NCBI RefSeq assembly: GCF_029433255.1
Contig: NZ_JAQTHU010000001.1
Span: forward strand, 1,674,001-1,738,000
Source of the DNA: Lactobacillus sp. ESL0791
GTDB taxonomy: Bacteria; Bacillota; Bacilli; Lactobacillales; Lactobacillaceae
DNA length: 64,000 nucleotides
Reading direction: 5' to 3'
The translations under genes were made by a program, and so were the position numbers. The notes under the pieces were generated by a model that was not told the origin of the DNA, made no database searches, and saw only the letters and a program-made list of their open reading frames with translations. Below are positions 55,668-64,000 of the stretch, one piece after another (the stretch's first letter is position 1; each line of letters begins with the position of its first letter).

Positions 55668-56114
55668 ATGGATACATTAAACGAGCGCATCAGAAACTTG
55701 CGCCTGAAGAAAAATTGGTCACAGGAAGAATTAGCTGAAAAAATGGACGTCTCACGACAATCCGTTTCTAAATGGGAAAATGGCGACGCCCAGCCGGATT
55801 TAGACAAAGTTGTCCAATTAGGCAAGCTATTCAACGTTTCCCTCGATACTCTCCTTGCTGGTAAGGATAACGAACAAGAGGACACAAAAAGTGTGAATAA
55901 CGAACAAGCTTCATTTTATTTAGACGAGCAATTGCGTGAGCTCAGAAAAATTTATGGAATAGCAGAGACCGCCATTTACATAGTTGGTTCACTAATTTAT
56001 CCCCCACTATGGGCAACCCTTTGGGTAATTTACATTGTGGGCGGCTTGGCTTACGAAATTAATAAATTTTATCTGATCAATAAGGCCCAGAAGGGCTCTT
56101 CACGCAAGTCTTAA
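55668..56114 (+). CDS. XRE-family regulator with membrane anchor
   Basis: The 148-residue protein has an XRE helix-turn-helix (about 7-62; WSQEELAEKMDVSRQSVSKWENG) and, after a linker, one or two C-terminal hydrophobic segments (about 103-135), so it is probably membrane-tethered. AGAGGTAG precedes the ATG. Target unknown. Confidence 0.88.
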   Translation: MDTLNERIRNLRLKKNWSQEELAEKMDVSRQSVSKWENGDAQPDLDKVVQLGKLFNVSLDTLLAGKDNEQEDTKSVNNEQASFYLDEQLRELRKIYGIAETAIYIVGSLIYPPLWATLWVIYIVGGLAYEINKFYLINKAQKGSSRKS

Positions 56115-56233
56115 ACTTAATTTCTCCGCCTTGTTTTCAAAGTCACAGAAAAGATGCTCAATATAGCTGTTCTCATTACTTTATGTGCATTAATTAAGTT
56201 GGTGGTTCAGACTAATTGAGCTCTTTTTTTATA

Positions 56234-56497
56234 TTATTTTTCATTCTTATGGTGCAGATGTTCACGTAAATCCAAAAAATCGCTGACGCCCATGTAAATC
56301 ACTAAAATAATAAAAGTTACTACAATCGTTTTGGCGAATAATTCAAAGTTGCACATAACAGCCCAAATTAAAAAGCAAACAAAAATCGCAGCTAACGATA
56401 AAATAAAACTATAAATTTTATGAGTCTTTGCCAACGCTGCATAGCGTTTATCATCATTTAAATTACGGAAATTATCTTTAATCACTTTTTTAGCCAT
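56234..56497 (-). CDS. Small membrane protein (87 aa)
   Basis: Two hydrophobic helices (about 30-50 and 55-75) between a basic N-terminus and a charged His/Lys tail (LREHLHHKNEK). The start is uncertain between the ATG at 56497 and a GTG at 56515; no good ribosome site is visible. It is convergent with the XRE gene. Function unknown. Confidence 0.6.
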   Translation of the reverse strand: MAKKVIKDNFRNLNDDKRYAALAKTHKIYSFILSLAAIFVCFLIWAVMCNFELFAKTIVVTFIILVIYMGVSDFLDLREHLHHKNEK

Positions 56498-56612
56498 TTT
56501 CAAGTTGCACTTCACTTTTAAAATTAGAAATATTTTATCACAAAAATAATTAAGGCAAGGGTAATAACTAATATTAATTTAAAATTTAGGAGCTGAGGTT
56601 AACCATTAAAAA

Positions 56613-58607
56613 TCAAAGCCCACTTTCATATGCCGGGTAACCGCCATTTTTATACTTTTTTTGATATGGAACGTGCGCCCATTTGGCAACCTCATCCCAC
56701 GGAATGCGGGTAGCAATCTCATTGGGACAAAAGACCGAATCGGGAGTGTTAGCCAAATCATGCGTTGGCACATAATTTGCTGCCGCAATAATTTCTGCAG
56801 CATTTTGACAAGGATAGTAATAATCAAACACGCATTCAAGCTGTCCTTTGCCATGTGTATAGTCGCGAACCTTTTGCGCATAATTCTGCATTTGAGCAAC
56901 TGGTGCCGTGCCCGTGAGTGTCTGCACCTGGCCATTAGCAGTCATTTCAGGTGTATCGATCTTACCGTGCATCTGCTCAATATCATTAATATCATTGAAT
57001 GCATGCCCCACCTGATCTTGATCCACGGTTAGCTTAAACCTGTACCAGGGTTCAAGCAGCTGACATTGGTCTTTCGCCCGCAACAGCATCAGTCCTTGCC
57101 GCACCGCCCGCCAAGTTGCTTTGCGAAAATCGCCGCCTTGAGTGTGTTTATAGTTATAATGACCGCTGATTAAGGTGATTTTCATATCAGTAAGCGGGGC
57201 ACCGATTAAAACGCCTAGGTGCTCTTTATTTTTAAGGTCACTCATCACCTGCTTTTGCCAATTCGGTGCTAATACTTCATCAGGGCATTCATCTGCAAAT
57301 ACCAGTCCGCTGCCTGCAGGCAAAGGTTGCAAAATAAGGTGCGTTTCCGCATAATGCCGTAACGGCTCAAAGTGGCCCACGCCTTCAACCGCGGCAGTGA
57401 CGGTTTCTTTATACAAAATTTTACCCTTACCAAAAGCCAGGTCTAAATTGAAGCGCTCAAGCAAGAGCTGCTGTAAAACTTCCAGCTGCACTTCACCCAT
57501 GATGCGAACCTGAATTTCCTGCTCATGCTCCGACCAGGAAACATGCAATTCACGATCTTCATCTTGAATTTCCTGCAGGGCGGCAAGACATTTCAGCGGA
57601 TCATAATCCTTTGTATCAACAACATAATTTAACACAGGCTCAATTACCGGCTTCTGTCCATCTGGCTGCATCCCTAATCCCTGACCAGGATACGTTTCTT
57701 TCATTCCCGGGATTGTACAGATCTGACCCGCGGCAACTTCCTGTATCGCCTGGCGCTTTTCACCCTGATAAACGTAGATTTCATTAATTTTTTCCTGCTT
57801 CAGTAGCGTTTGTTTGGGCTTCAGCGTGCCGCTCATTACCCTCAGCCACGTTAAGCGTTCACCCTTGGGGTTATGCGAAATTTTAAAAACTCGACCGCCA
57901 AATTCACTCGTTTTTGCTTTGTAGCCTACCGTCCATCTTGCCAAACCCGCAAGAAATTCGTTTATGCCGGCTAATTTAAGGCCGGAGCCAAAATATACCG
58001 GAAAAATTTTTCGTTGCTGAATCATTTTCTGAATAACTGCATCGGCTAACTTTCCATTTTCAAGGTAATCGGATAAAACCGTCTCCTCCTGGAGTGCGAT
58101 TTCCTCAAGGGTCGCAGGAGAAAGCTGCCCATTCTTTTCTGTAAAAGGAATTAATTCAGCAGCGAGGGTTTTTTGCTCCTGCTTCAGCAGTTCATTCTGC
58201 CCCAAATTTACCGCATCCATCTTATTCACAAAGACAAAAGTTGGTACATGGTATTTTTCAAGCAAGTCCCACAAGATTTTCGTGTAAGCCTGAATTCCGG
58301 CGGTTCCCGAAATCACCAAAATAGCGTAATCAAGCACCTGCAGCACCTGCTCGGTTTGGCTAGCAAAGTCCACGTGCCCCGGAGTATCAAGCAAGGTTAT
58401 TTGCAAATCCTGATAAGTTAATTCTGCTTGATGGGCAAAAATGGTAATGCCACGCTTCTTTTCCAAGGCTTCTGTATCCAAAAATGCATCCCCGTTGTCA
58501 ACGCGACCCAATTTTCGTAAAACACCACTTTGATAAAGCAATGCCTCAGACAGCGTGGTTTTACCCGCATCTACATTTGCTAAAACCCCTACAACTATTT
58601 GCTTCAA
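56613..58607 (-). CDS. TetM/EF-G-like translational GTPase (ribosomal-protection-type)
   Basis: The 664-residue protein has G1 ANVDAGKTT near residue 9, G2 KKRGIT, G3 DTPGH and G4 NKMD, then EF-G-like domains II to V. Its form matches the chromosomal TetM-like group of lactobacilli. The TTG at 58607 is favoured by AAAGGA 9 nt upstream and by alignment with the family start. Whether it confers tetracycline resistance or rescues ribosomes is not known from sequence. Confidence 0.88.
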   Translation of the reverse strand: MKQIVVGVLANVDAGKTTLSEALLYQSGVLRKLGRVDNGDAFLDTEALEKKRGITIFAHQAELTYQDLQITLLDTPGHVDFASQTEQVLQVLDYAILVISGTAGIQAYTKILWDLLEKYHVPTFVFVNKMDAVNLGQNELLKQEQKTLAAELIPFTEKNGQLSPATLEEIALQEETVLSDYLENGKLADAVIQKMIQQRKIFPVYFGSGLKLAGINEFLAGLARWTVGYKAKTSEFGGRVFKISHNPKGERLTWLRVMSGTLKPKQTLLKQEKINEIYVYQGEKRQAIQEVAAGQICTIPGMKETYPGQGLGMQPDGQKPVIEPVLNYVVDTKDYDPLKCLAALQEIQDEDRELHVSWSEHEQEIQVRIMGEVQLEVLQQLLLERFNLDLAFGKGKILYKETVTAAVEGVGHFEPLRHYAETHLILQPLPAGSGLVFADECPDEVLAPNWQKQVMSDLKNKEHLGVLIGAPLTDMKITLISGHYNYKHTQGGDFRKATWRAVRQGLMLLRAKDQCQLLEPWYRFKLTVDQDQVGHAFNDINDIEQMHGKIDTPEMTANGQVQTLTGTAPVAQMQNYAQKVRDYTHGKGQLECVFDYYYPCQNAAEIIAAANYVPTHDLANTPDSVFCPNEIATRIPWDEVAKWAHVPYQKKYKNGGYPAYESGL

Positions 58608-58693
58608 CCAGAACAGTCCTTTCACAAAATCCGTTTAAATTTTTCTCTAAAGTTTATTCTACTCCAATTGTAATTTTATCTTTAGGCCAGAAA

Positions 58694-58732
58694 AATAAAA
58701 AAACTAGCACCGATAAAATATCGGGAACTAGT
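58694..58732 (-). terminator. Terminator of the acetoacetate-decarboxylase-like gene
   Basis: ACTAG-CCGATA/TATCGG-CTAGT hairpin followed by T7 on the minus strand. Confidence 0.85.
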
Positions 58733-58745
58733 CTGCAGTTAAAAA

Positions 58746-59582
58746 TTAAAAACTGGTAGCTTGAGAATCATAAAAGGCATGGTCAAACCTACTAGTGATA
58801 AGATAAGGTGCGATTTCATCCGAGTCAAACCGACCCAAACGCTCATATTTGCCAATAGCACTGGTTTGATAATGATACCAAGTTGCGCCCAGTGGTTTGA
58901 CAACCTTGAGTTCGCCTAAAGGATCATTTTCGGTTGAAGCCAACTTAATTGTCAGTTTTCCTGGCTGAGCCTTATCAGCAACTGAATGCAAATTAACGGC
59001 AACCAACTCGAGATTATCTAAATACGCACTAGTGTCTTCACGTTGATTCCAGACATATTTAAAGAAAAATGATGTTGCATCTGAAGCTTGTTTTGTAGAA
59101 ACCAATCCACCAAGAGCTGAAATAAATAAACTGTCATTCGGCTGCCCTGCTTGCCATTTTAAATCAATCAAAGTCTTGCCGTTACGGTTTACTTTGGCAA
59201 ATGCCTCATTGCCAGTTCTCGTTAATTCAATCGAATCGGCAAGTTTTTTCGGCATTCCCATGCTTTCGCGGCCAGCAATTGTTGCTGCTTCCGCACCAGC
59301 ACCATAAAGCAGCAACTGCAATGGGTAGGCGCCGACTTTATCTTTATAACTAACCATCACGGAAAGCATTTCTTCTAAATAAGGGTTACTAAACGTTGGT
59401 TTTCCAATATTTGCAACATAGCCACCAACAATCGGGGAAATTACTTTTAGAGGCTTAGGAATAATTTCATCTAAAACGGCTTGATCACTCTCATAAGCAA
59501 ACAAAATTCCTTCTTCATCTTTCATATCTGAATTCTTAGAAAAATTCTCAATTGCATTTTTATCTACAACAAATCCTGACAT
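58746..59582 (-). CDS. Acetoacetate decarboxylase family protein
   Basis: The 278-residue ADC-fold protein has the Schiff-base Lys region GMPKKLADSI near residue 110, preceded by YGAGAEAATIAGRESM. The family includes true acetoacetate decarboxylases and enzymes with other roles. It is monocistronic, with AGGAGGAAAAATA before the ATG and a promoter about 75 nt further up. Confidence 0.88.
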   Translation of the reverse strand: MSGFVVDKNAIENFSKNSDMKDEEGILFAYESDQAVLDEIIPKPLKVISPIVGGYVANIGKPTFSNPYLEEMLSVMVSYKDKVGAYPLQLLLYGAGAEAATIAGRESMGMPKKLADSIELTRTGNEAFAKVNRNGKTLIDLKWQAGQPNDSLFISALGGLVSTKQASDATSFFFKYVWNQREDTSAYLDNLELVAVNLHSVADKAQPGKLTIKLASTENDPLGELKVVKPLGATWYHYQTSAIGKYERLGRFDSDEIAPYLITSRFDHAFYDSQATSF

Positions 59583-59653
59583 TATTTTTCCTCCTAATAT
59601 AATAAAATCACGTGCGTTTCATATTTTTGGAAGCGCAAACATATACATTAATA

Positions 59654-59681
59654 ATATTACCCTATTTTCTTGTTATTTCAA
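59654..59681 (-). promoter_or_regulatory. Promoter of the ADC-like gene
   Basis: TTGAAA (59676-59681), 16 bp, TAATAT (59654-59659) on the minus strand. Confidence 0.65.
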
Positions 59682-59736
59682 GTGAATTATTTAGCAAACT
59701 TAGCTTTTTTACTAATTTAGGTAGGAAAATTAATCT

Positions 59737-59772
59737 ACAAAAAAAGATATCCTTTCGGATATCTTTTTTACT
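59737..59772 (-). terminator. Terminator of rplM-rpsI
   Basis: AAGATATCC pairs with GGATATCTT around TTTC, with T6 on the minus strand. Confidence 0.9.
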
Positions 59773-59787
59773 AAACGTAAATGAAAA

Positions 59788-60183
59788 TTAACGCTTTGAG
59801 AATTGTGAAGCCTTGCGGGCCTTCTTCAGACCTGGCTTCTTTCTTTCAACCATTCTTGGATCACGAGTTAAGAAACCTGCCTTCTTCAGTGGACCACGGA
59901 AATCTGGGTCAACTTCCAAAAGTGAACGAGCAATTCCAAGACGGATTGCACCAGCTTGACCGGAAAAGCCACCGCCGTTAACATTTACCTTAACGTCATA
60001 TTGACCTTCAGTTTCTGTCAACGTTAACGGTTGTTTTAAATCCTTAACCAAGTTAGGAAATGGAATATATTGATCAACATCTTTATCGTTAACAGTAATT
60101 TTACCGTTACCTGGTACTAAACGTACACGCGCAACTGAATTCTTGCGGCGACCTGTACCTGCATATGCAACTTGTTGTGCCAT
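59788..60183 (-). CDS. rpsI: 30S ribosomal protein S9
   Basis: The 131-residue S9 has the N-terminal [16 protein letters not shown] and ends in the basic tail [17 protein letters not shown] whose C-terminus reaches the P site. It follows rplM by 12 nt, the usual pair. Confidence 0.98.
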   Translation of the reverse strand: MAQQVAYAGTGRRKNSVARVRLVPGNGKITVNDKDVDQYIPFPNLVKDLKQPLTLTETEGQYDVKVNVNGGGFSGQAGAIRLGIARSLLEVDPDFRGPLKKAGFLTRDPRMVERKKPGLKKARKASQFSKR

Positions 60184-60195
60184 TTATTTAACCTC

Positions 60196-60639
60196 CTAAA
60201 TTAATTTGTTAATGTCTAACTGCTCAGGTTTTTGTGCTTCATGCTTGTGTTCAGCATCAGCATAAACATGCATCTTTAAGAATTCTTGGTGACCAAGCGT
60301 ATTCTTGGGCAGCATGCCCTTAACCGACATTTCAACTAATTTAACAGGATTATTAGCAAGCAGGTCACCAGCAGGAGTAGCCTTGATGCCGCCACGCCAA
60401 CCAGAGTGGTGGTAATAAATCTTGTCGGAAGCCTTTTTCCCAGTTAACTTCAGCTTAGCAGCGTTAATAACAATAACGTTGTCACCCGTGTCAACATTTG
60501 GTGTATATTGAGGCTTATTCTTCCCTCTCAAAATAGTAGCTACTGCTGTTGATAAACGTCCCAAAGAGACATCAGTTGCATCAATAACATACCATTTACG
60601 TTCAATTTCATTAGGTTTTGCTAATTGTGTAGTACGCAA
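60196..60639 (-). CDS. rplM: 50S ribosomal protein L13
   Basis: The 147-residue L13 has [27 protein letters not shown] and [11 protein letters not shown]. It is the first gene of rplM-rpsI, behind its own promoter and a structured leader. Confidence 0.98.
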   Translation of the reverse strand: MRTTQLAKPNEIERKWYVIDATDVSLGRLSTAVATILRGKNKPQYTPNVDTGDNVIVINAAKLKLTGKKASDKIYYHHSGWRGGIKATPAGDLLANNPVKLVEMSVKGMLPKNTLGHQEFLKMHVYADAEHKHEAQKPEQLDINKLI

Positions 60640-60644
60640 TGTAA

Positions 60645-60708
60645 ATTCCTCCGTTTATTCGTCGTTTGAAAACAATAAGTTGCCGGGGCCTATCATGGAC
60701 AAACATAC
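60645..60708 (-). ncRNA. Putative L13 leader RNA
   Basis: Between the promoter and rplM the transcript has GTCCATGATAGGCCCCGGC, very like the conserved core of the L13 leader known in Firmicutes, through which free L13 is thought to repress its own operon. Assignment is by eye. Confidence 0.65.
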
Positions 60709-60714
60709 TGTTCT

Positions 60715-60743
60715 AGATTACGTCTTTTTTGGCCAAAAGTCAA
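60715..60743 (-). promoter_or_regulatory. Promoter of rplM-rpsI
   Basis: TTGACT (60738-60743), 17 bp, TAATCT (60715-60720) on the minus strand, directly after the truA stop. Confidence 0.75.
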
Positions 60744-61532
60744 TTATAAATGTTGGTCCAGCCTGTATTTCTCGGGTATTTTTTCATAAAAAACATGGTA
60801 GAGATACAAACCACTTGCTTGCGCTGTTTCCCTTACTTCCTGGCGATTCTTGCTTTTAATTATTCGTGGAAAGTCGTCAACTGGCCGCTTGCCATTACCA
60901 ATCTCGAGCAGCGCAGCCACAAGAATTCGCACCATATTATAAAGAAAGCCCGAACAAATGAAATCAAAAATCAGCTCATTTTCTTTTTCATCCCTCTGGA
61001 CATTAACGTAATACATTGTGCGTACCTTATTTTTAATTTGGCCACCACTTGCCGCGAAACTTGTAAAATCATGTTCGCCGAGCAAATCCTTTGCCGCAAG
61101 CTGCATTTTTCTCAAGTCAACTTGGTAAGGATAATGTCCCGTATAAAAGCGTTTGAAAGGATTAACAAATTTATCCAGGCTAACCCGGTAACGATACCAT
61201 TTTCCCGTAGTGCTGTAACGAACATGAAAGTCATTTGCCACGATTTCTGAATCCGTAAACTCAACATCCAGCGGCATCATTGAGTTAAGTGCATACAACA
61301 TCCTTTCAGCCGGAATAATATTTCCCGGGTAATCAAAATGAATTACCTGACCTAGGGAATGAACTCCAGCATCGGTTCTGCCCGACCCTTCAACCTTCAC
61401 ATATATCCCCTTGGTCATCTTCTTGAGGGCTGTCTCGATTACTCCCTGAACCGTGCGCTGCTTCGGCTGGGCTTGAAAGCCATGAAAAAAGTGCCCGTCA
61501 TAGGCTACTGTCATCTTATATCTCGTATTCAT
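60744..61532 (-). CDS. truA: tRNA pseudouridine(38-40) synthase
   Basis: The 262-residue TruA has the catalytic Asp in [15 protein letters not shown] near residue 54, and [17 protein letters not shown] and [10 protein letters not shown] in the C-terminal half. It directly follows ecfT, the usual Firmicutes order. Confidence 0.97.
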   Translation of the reverse strand: MNTRYKMTVAYDGHFFHGFQAQPKQRTVQGVIETALKKMTKGIYVKVEGSGRTDAGVHSLGQVIHFDYPGNIIPAERMLYALNSMMPLDVEFTDSEIVANDFHVRYSTTGKWYRYRVSLDKFVNPFKRFYTGHYPYQVDLRKMQLAAKDLLGEHDFTSFAASGGQIKNKVRTMYYVNVQRDEKENELIFDFICSGFLYNMVRILVAALLEIGNGKRPVDDFPRIIKSKNRQEVRETAQASGLYLYHVFYEKIPEKYRLDQHL

Positions 61533-62330
61533 TTACCGTGTCCTAAACAGAACTAATAATAAAATCAGTACAACAAAAAAGACCAAATTATACAAATCAT
61601 ATTTTGACCACCGCAATATGCGGAAGCGGCTTCTACCAACGTCGCCACGATAGCCGCGCGACTCCATTGCTGTTGACAGATCAACCGCTGTTTCCAAAGA
61701 ATTAATAAATAAGGGAACAAGTAACGGTGTAATCGCCTTGGCTCTTTTTATCAAGCCTCCATTATTAAAATCGGCGCCCCGTGAACGCTGGGCGTTCATT
61801 ATTTTGAAAGTCTCATCAAATAAGGTGGGAACAAAGCGCAATGCAATCGACATAACCAGGGCAATCTTATCTACCGGAACCTTGACCCACTTTAGCGGCG
61901 TCATAATCCACTCCATCGCGTCCGCAATCTGCAGCGGCATCGTAGTAACTGTCATCACCGTTGAAATCAGAATAATTAATGTAAAACGAATAAAAATGTA
62001 AATTGCATTAGTTATCCCGTAGCTTGTCAATGAAAAAATTGTCCACTGCCAGTAAACAGTTCCGCCCGTGGTAAAGAACAACTGCAGGAGCGAAGTAAAC
62101 AAAATCAGCCAAATCAGCGGCTTAACCCCATCCCAAAAAACTTTCGGCTTCAGCTTAGTTGCAGCAACTGCAGCAATGGTAAAGGCCGTAATGATTCCGT
62201 ATGTAAGCCAATTATTTGCCAAGAAGATAATAAAAATGAAAAAAATCGTCGCCAGCAGCTTGCCCCGTGGGTCCATTTTATAAACAAGTGAATTACCAGG
62301 TAAATAACGACCAATCAGAATTTTACTCAC
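61533..62330 (-). CDS. ecfT: Energy-coupling factor transmembrane protein EcfT
   Basis: The 265-residue scaffold of the ECF vitamin transporter has about six helices and two ARG-type coupling motifs: AQRSRGADF near 182 and ESRGYRGD near 224. It joins EcfA1 and EcfA2 to exchangeable S components encoded elsewhere. It follows ecfA2 by 4 nt. Confidence 0.96.
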   Translation of the reverse strand: MSKILIGRYLPGNSLVYKMDPRGKLLATIFFIFIIFLANNWLTYGIITAFTIAAVAATKLKPKVFWDGVKPLIWLILFTSLLQLFFTTGGTVYWQWTIFSLTSYGITNAIYIFIRFTLIILISTVMTVTTMPLQIADAMEWIMTPLKWVKVPVDKIALVMSIALRFVPTLFDETFKIMNAQRSRGADFNNGGLIKRAKAITPLLVPLFINSLETAVDLSTAMESRGYRGDVGRSRFRILRWSKYDLYNLVFFVVLILLLVLFRTR

Positions 62331-62334
62331 AAAC

Positions 62335-63180
62335 TCATCCCTTTAAATTTTCTTCAATACCTTTGACTAGTTCTGCCCGTGTTAACGGTGGCTTAGTAAA
62401 AACAAAATTTTTTAACTGTGCGGCAAACAATGACGCCCGCGGCTCATCCAAATGATGTTTCTGCAGCCATGAGCGGTCCTTAAACACTTCCTTGGGTGCG
62501 GCGTGTTTAATCAACCTGCCCTGCTCAAGCACCAGAACATCATCGGCATAATTGGCAACATCGTCCATATTGTGAGTTACCAAAATAACGGTATGCCCTT
62601 CTTGCTGATAATTCGCAAACAGTTGCATCATCTGCTTTCTTGCCAACGGATCAAGACCGGCAGCCGGCTCATCAAGGCAAAGAATATCCGGCTCATAGGC
62701 CAGCACCCCGGCAATCGCTACACGACGCATCTGCCCGCCAGATAGTTCAAAGGGCGAACGCTCAGCGATCTCATTGGGCAATCCAACTTTTTTCAACCAT
62801 TTCCAAGCAACTTCTTTTGCCTGCTCATCTGTGTAACCAAAGTTTTTGGGACCAAAGGCAATATCCGCAAGCACGCTATTTTCAAATAACTGGGCTTCCG
62901 GAAATTGAAAAACGAGGCTAACATGCTTGCGCAAATCATGAAGATTTTTATTGGCTGTCGTTGGTTCAATTGTTGTCCCTGCAATTTCAATCCTGCCGGA
63001 TGTTGGTTTCAATAAGGCATTAAAGTGCTGCATCAGCGTGGATTTGCCGCTGCCCGTGTGACCAATGATCGCAATGAACTGCTTATCCTTAAGTTCAAAA
63101 CTGATATTGTCAAGACCCTTTTCTTCCATCGGTGAACCAGGAGAATAGACATAATTTACTTTGCTGAATTTAATTGACAT
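62335..63180 (-). CDS. ecfA2: ECF transporter ATPase EcfA2
   Basis: The 281-residue ATPase has Walker [10 protein letters not shown] near 39, Q-loop FQFPEAQLF, signature LSGGQMRRV and Walker [22 protein letters not shown] is typical of EcfA2. Its start overlaps the ecfA1 end by 25 bp. Confidence 0.96.
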   Translation of the reverse strand: MSIKFSKVNYVYSPGSPMEEKGLDNISFELKDKQFIAIIGHTGSGKSTLMQHFNALLKPTSGRIEIAGTTIEPTTANKNLHDLRKHVSLVFQFPEAQLFENSVLADIAFGPKNFGYTDEQAKEVAWKWLKKVGLPNEIAERSPFELSGGQMRRVAIAGVLAYEPDILCLDEPAAGLDPLARKQMMQLFANYQQEGHTVILVTHNMDDVANYADDVLVLEQGRLIKHAAPKEVFKDRSWLQKHHLDEPRASLFAAQLKNFVFTKPPLTRAELVKGIEENLKG

Positions 63181-64000
63181 AAATAATTTACCAACTCTTT
63201 TTCTGAACCAACGGATGCGGGAATCGCGGTGCCAGCTTTCACCAATTCTTCCTTTACCTGTGCTGCAAACGGAACGTCTAAGCCAAGCTCCCTTAACAAT
63301 TCTCCTTTATTAAAAACCGCACGCACACTGCCCTGATCAACAATTTTACCATCGTTCATGACCATAATTTGGTCAGCCAAGCTGGCCTCATCAATATCAT
63401 GAGTAATCGAAATTACGGTTAAGCCGGCCTCCTGATTCATGCGTTTAACAATTTCTAAGATTCTTGTGCGGCCCTCAGGATCAAGCATCGCTGTTGCCTC
63501 GTCTAAAATAATTATTTGGGGATTAATGGCTAATATGCCGGCAATCGCCACTCGCTGTTTCTGACCGCCCGACAAACTTTCAGGCTCCGCGTTAAGATAC
63601 TTGGTCATTCCAACTTCATTAATCATTTCCGGAACAATTTTCAGCATTTTTTCTCTGGGCACGCCGCGGTTTTCTAAGCCAAAGGCAACATCATCAGCTA
63701 CGGTTGCGCCAACAAACTGGTTATCGGGATTTTGAAAAACAATTCCAATCCGATTACGAACTTCCCAAACGGTTTGTTCACTTAACTTGATGCCATCAAC
63801 CTCAATTGAAGATTCTGCCGGATTATCTACCACTAGTAAACCATTAAGAAGCCGCGTCAGCGTCGACTTGCCGCTGCCGTTATGACCAATGATTGCGGTC
63901 CACGAACCGCGTTTAATATTAAAACTCACATCATCAATTGCCGCTTCTTGAGCCTCGGGGTATGTAAAGGTAATATCTTTTACACTAATAATGTTGTCAT
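63156..64000 (-). CDS. ecfA1: ECF transporter ATPase EcfA1 (5' end outside window)
   Basis: The frame is open to base 64000 and reads [20 protein letters not shown] from the right edge, so only the start codon and perhaps one more residue are missing; the internal ATG at 63929 is not the start. Walker [11 protein letters not shown]-loop [10 protein letters not shown], signature LSGGQKQRV and Walker [14 protein letters not shown] mark EcfA1. It heads ecfA1-ecfA2-ecfT-truA as far as seen. Confidence 0.95.
   Translation of the reverse strand, partial: DNIISVKDITFTYPEAQEAAIDDVSFNIKRGSWTAIIGHNGSGKSTLTRLLNGLLVVDNPAESSIEVDGIKLSEQTVWEVRNRIGIVFQNPDNQFVGATVADDVAFGLENRGVPREKMLKIVPEMINEVGMTKYLNAEPESLSGGQKQRVAIAGILAINPQIIILDEATAMLDPEGRTRILEIVKRMNQEAGLTVISITHDIDEASLADQIMVMNDGKIVDQGSVRAVFNKGELLRELGLDVPFAAQVKEELVKAGTAIPASVGSEKELVNYLCQLNSAK

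Noticed and set aside
56606..56935. 109-codon minus-strand frame at the end of the TetM-like gene
   Set aside because: It overlaps the conserved C-terminus of the GTPase in another frame and has an Arg/His-rich shadow composition.
56613..58607. Acquired tetracycline-resistance gene on a mobile element
   Set aside because: No integrase, transposase or conjugation gene nearby; flanks are ordinary chromosomal genes.

Overview
The window looks like chromosome of a homofermentative Lactobacillus (delbrueckii-group type). The support is a Lactobacillales-style mix of phosphotransferase systems (PTS), DeoR/GntR/PRD regulators, EcfA1-EcfA2-EcfT-TruA followed by L13-S9, an NAD salvage cluster, putative CcpA (cre) sites and small secreted proteins. 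The species assignment is an inference. No rRNA, tRNA, CRISPR array or complete mobile element was seen.

Layout. 1-1.7 kb: tagatose-6-phosphate genes lacB (cut by the left edge) and lacA with a DeoR repressor; divergent from them is a large orphan protein that resembles a glycoside hydrolase (1.9-4 kb). 4-9.3 kb: a beta-glucoside operon (LicT-type antiterminator, RAT/terminator switch, MBL hydrolase, 6-phospho-beta-glucosidase, EIIBC, EIIA). 9.5-14.5 kb: a gnb/aga-like amino-sugar PTS (GntR, AgaS, EIIB, C, D, A). AgaS would make tagatose 6-phosphate, joining the pathway that LacAB feed. 14.6-21 kb: a small secreted protein, GH31 alpha-glucosidase, an orphan peptide-binding lipoprotein and an orphan EIIC. 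21-25 kb: nadD-pncB-nadE plus a phosphatase. 25-28.5 kb: 2-hydroxyacid dehydrogenase, a MerR/SDR/CMD stress module and a second secreted protein. 28.7-34.4 kb: mannitol operon mtlR-mtlA-mtlF-mtlD. 34.5-38.5 kb: mutarotase, flavin-type protein, a metal-site-less M24 protein and a DeoR regulator. 38.7-44.5 kb: housekeeping genes (P-loop kinase, GpmA, CDF transporter, phosphatase, TauE, degenerate HAD, DJ-1). 44.5-48 kb: an accessory patch with a possible MITE, an AT-rich ABC transporter, two broken IS30-type transposase tails and a type I toxin-antitoxin locus. 48-56.5 kb: a redox/hydrolase gene set with two pseudogenes and a MerR-type promoter whose regulator is broken. 56.6-64 kb: TetM-like GTPase, acetoacetate-decarboxylase-like protein, S9, L13, TruA and the ECF module (EcfA1 cut by the right edge).

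Most unusual items: the unannotated 28-residue holin-like toxin at 47709-47795 with a convergent RNA and an overlapping leader ORF; the chimeric pseudogene at 50511-50932; two MerR-type promoters with 19-bp spacers; operator arrays in 10-bp phase next to both DeoR genes; and two enzyme-fold proteins (M24, HAD) that have lost their catalytic residues.
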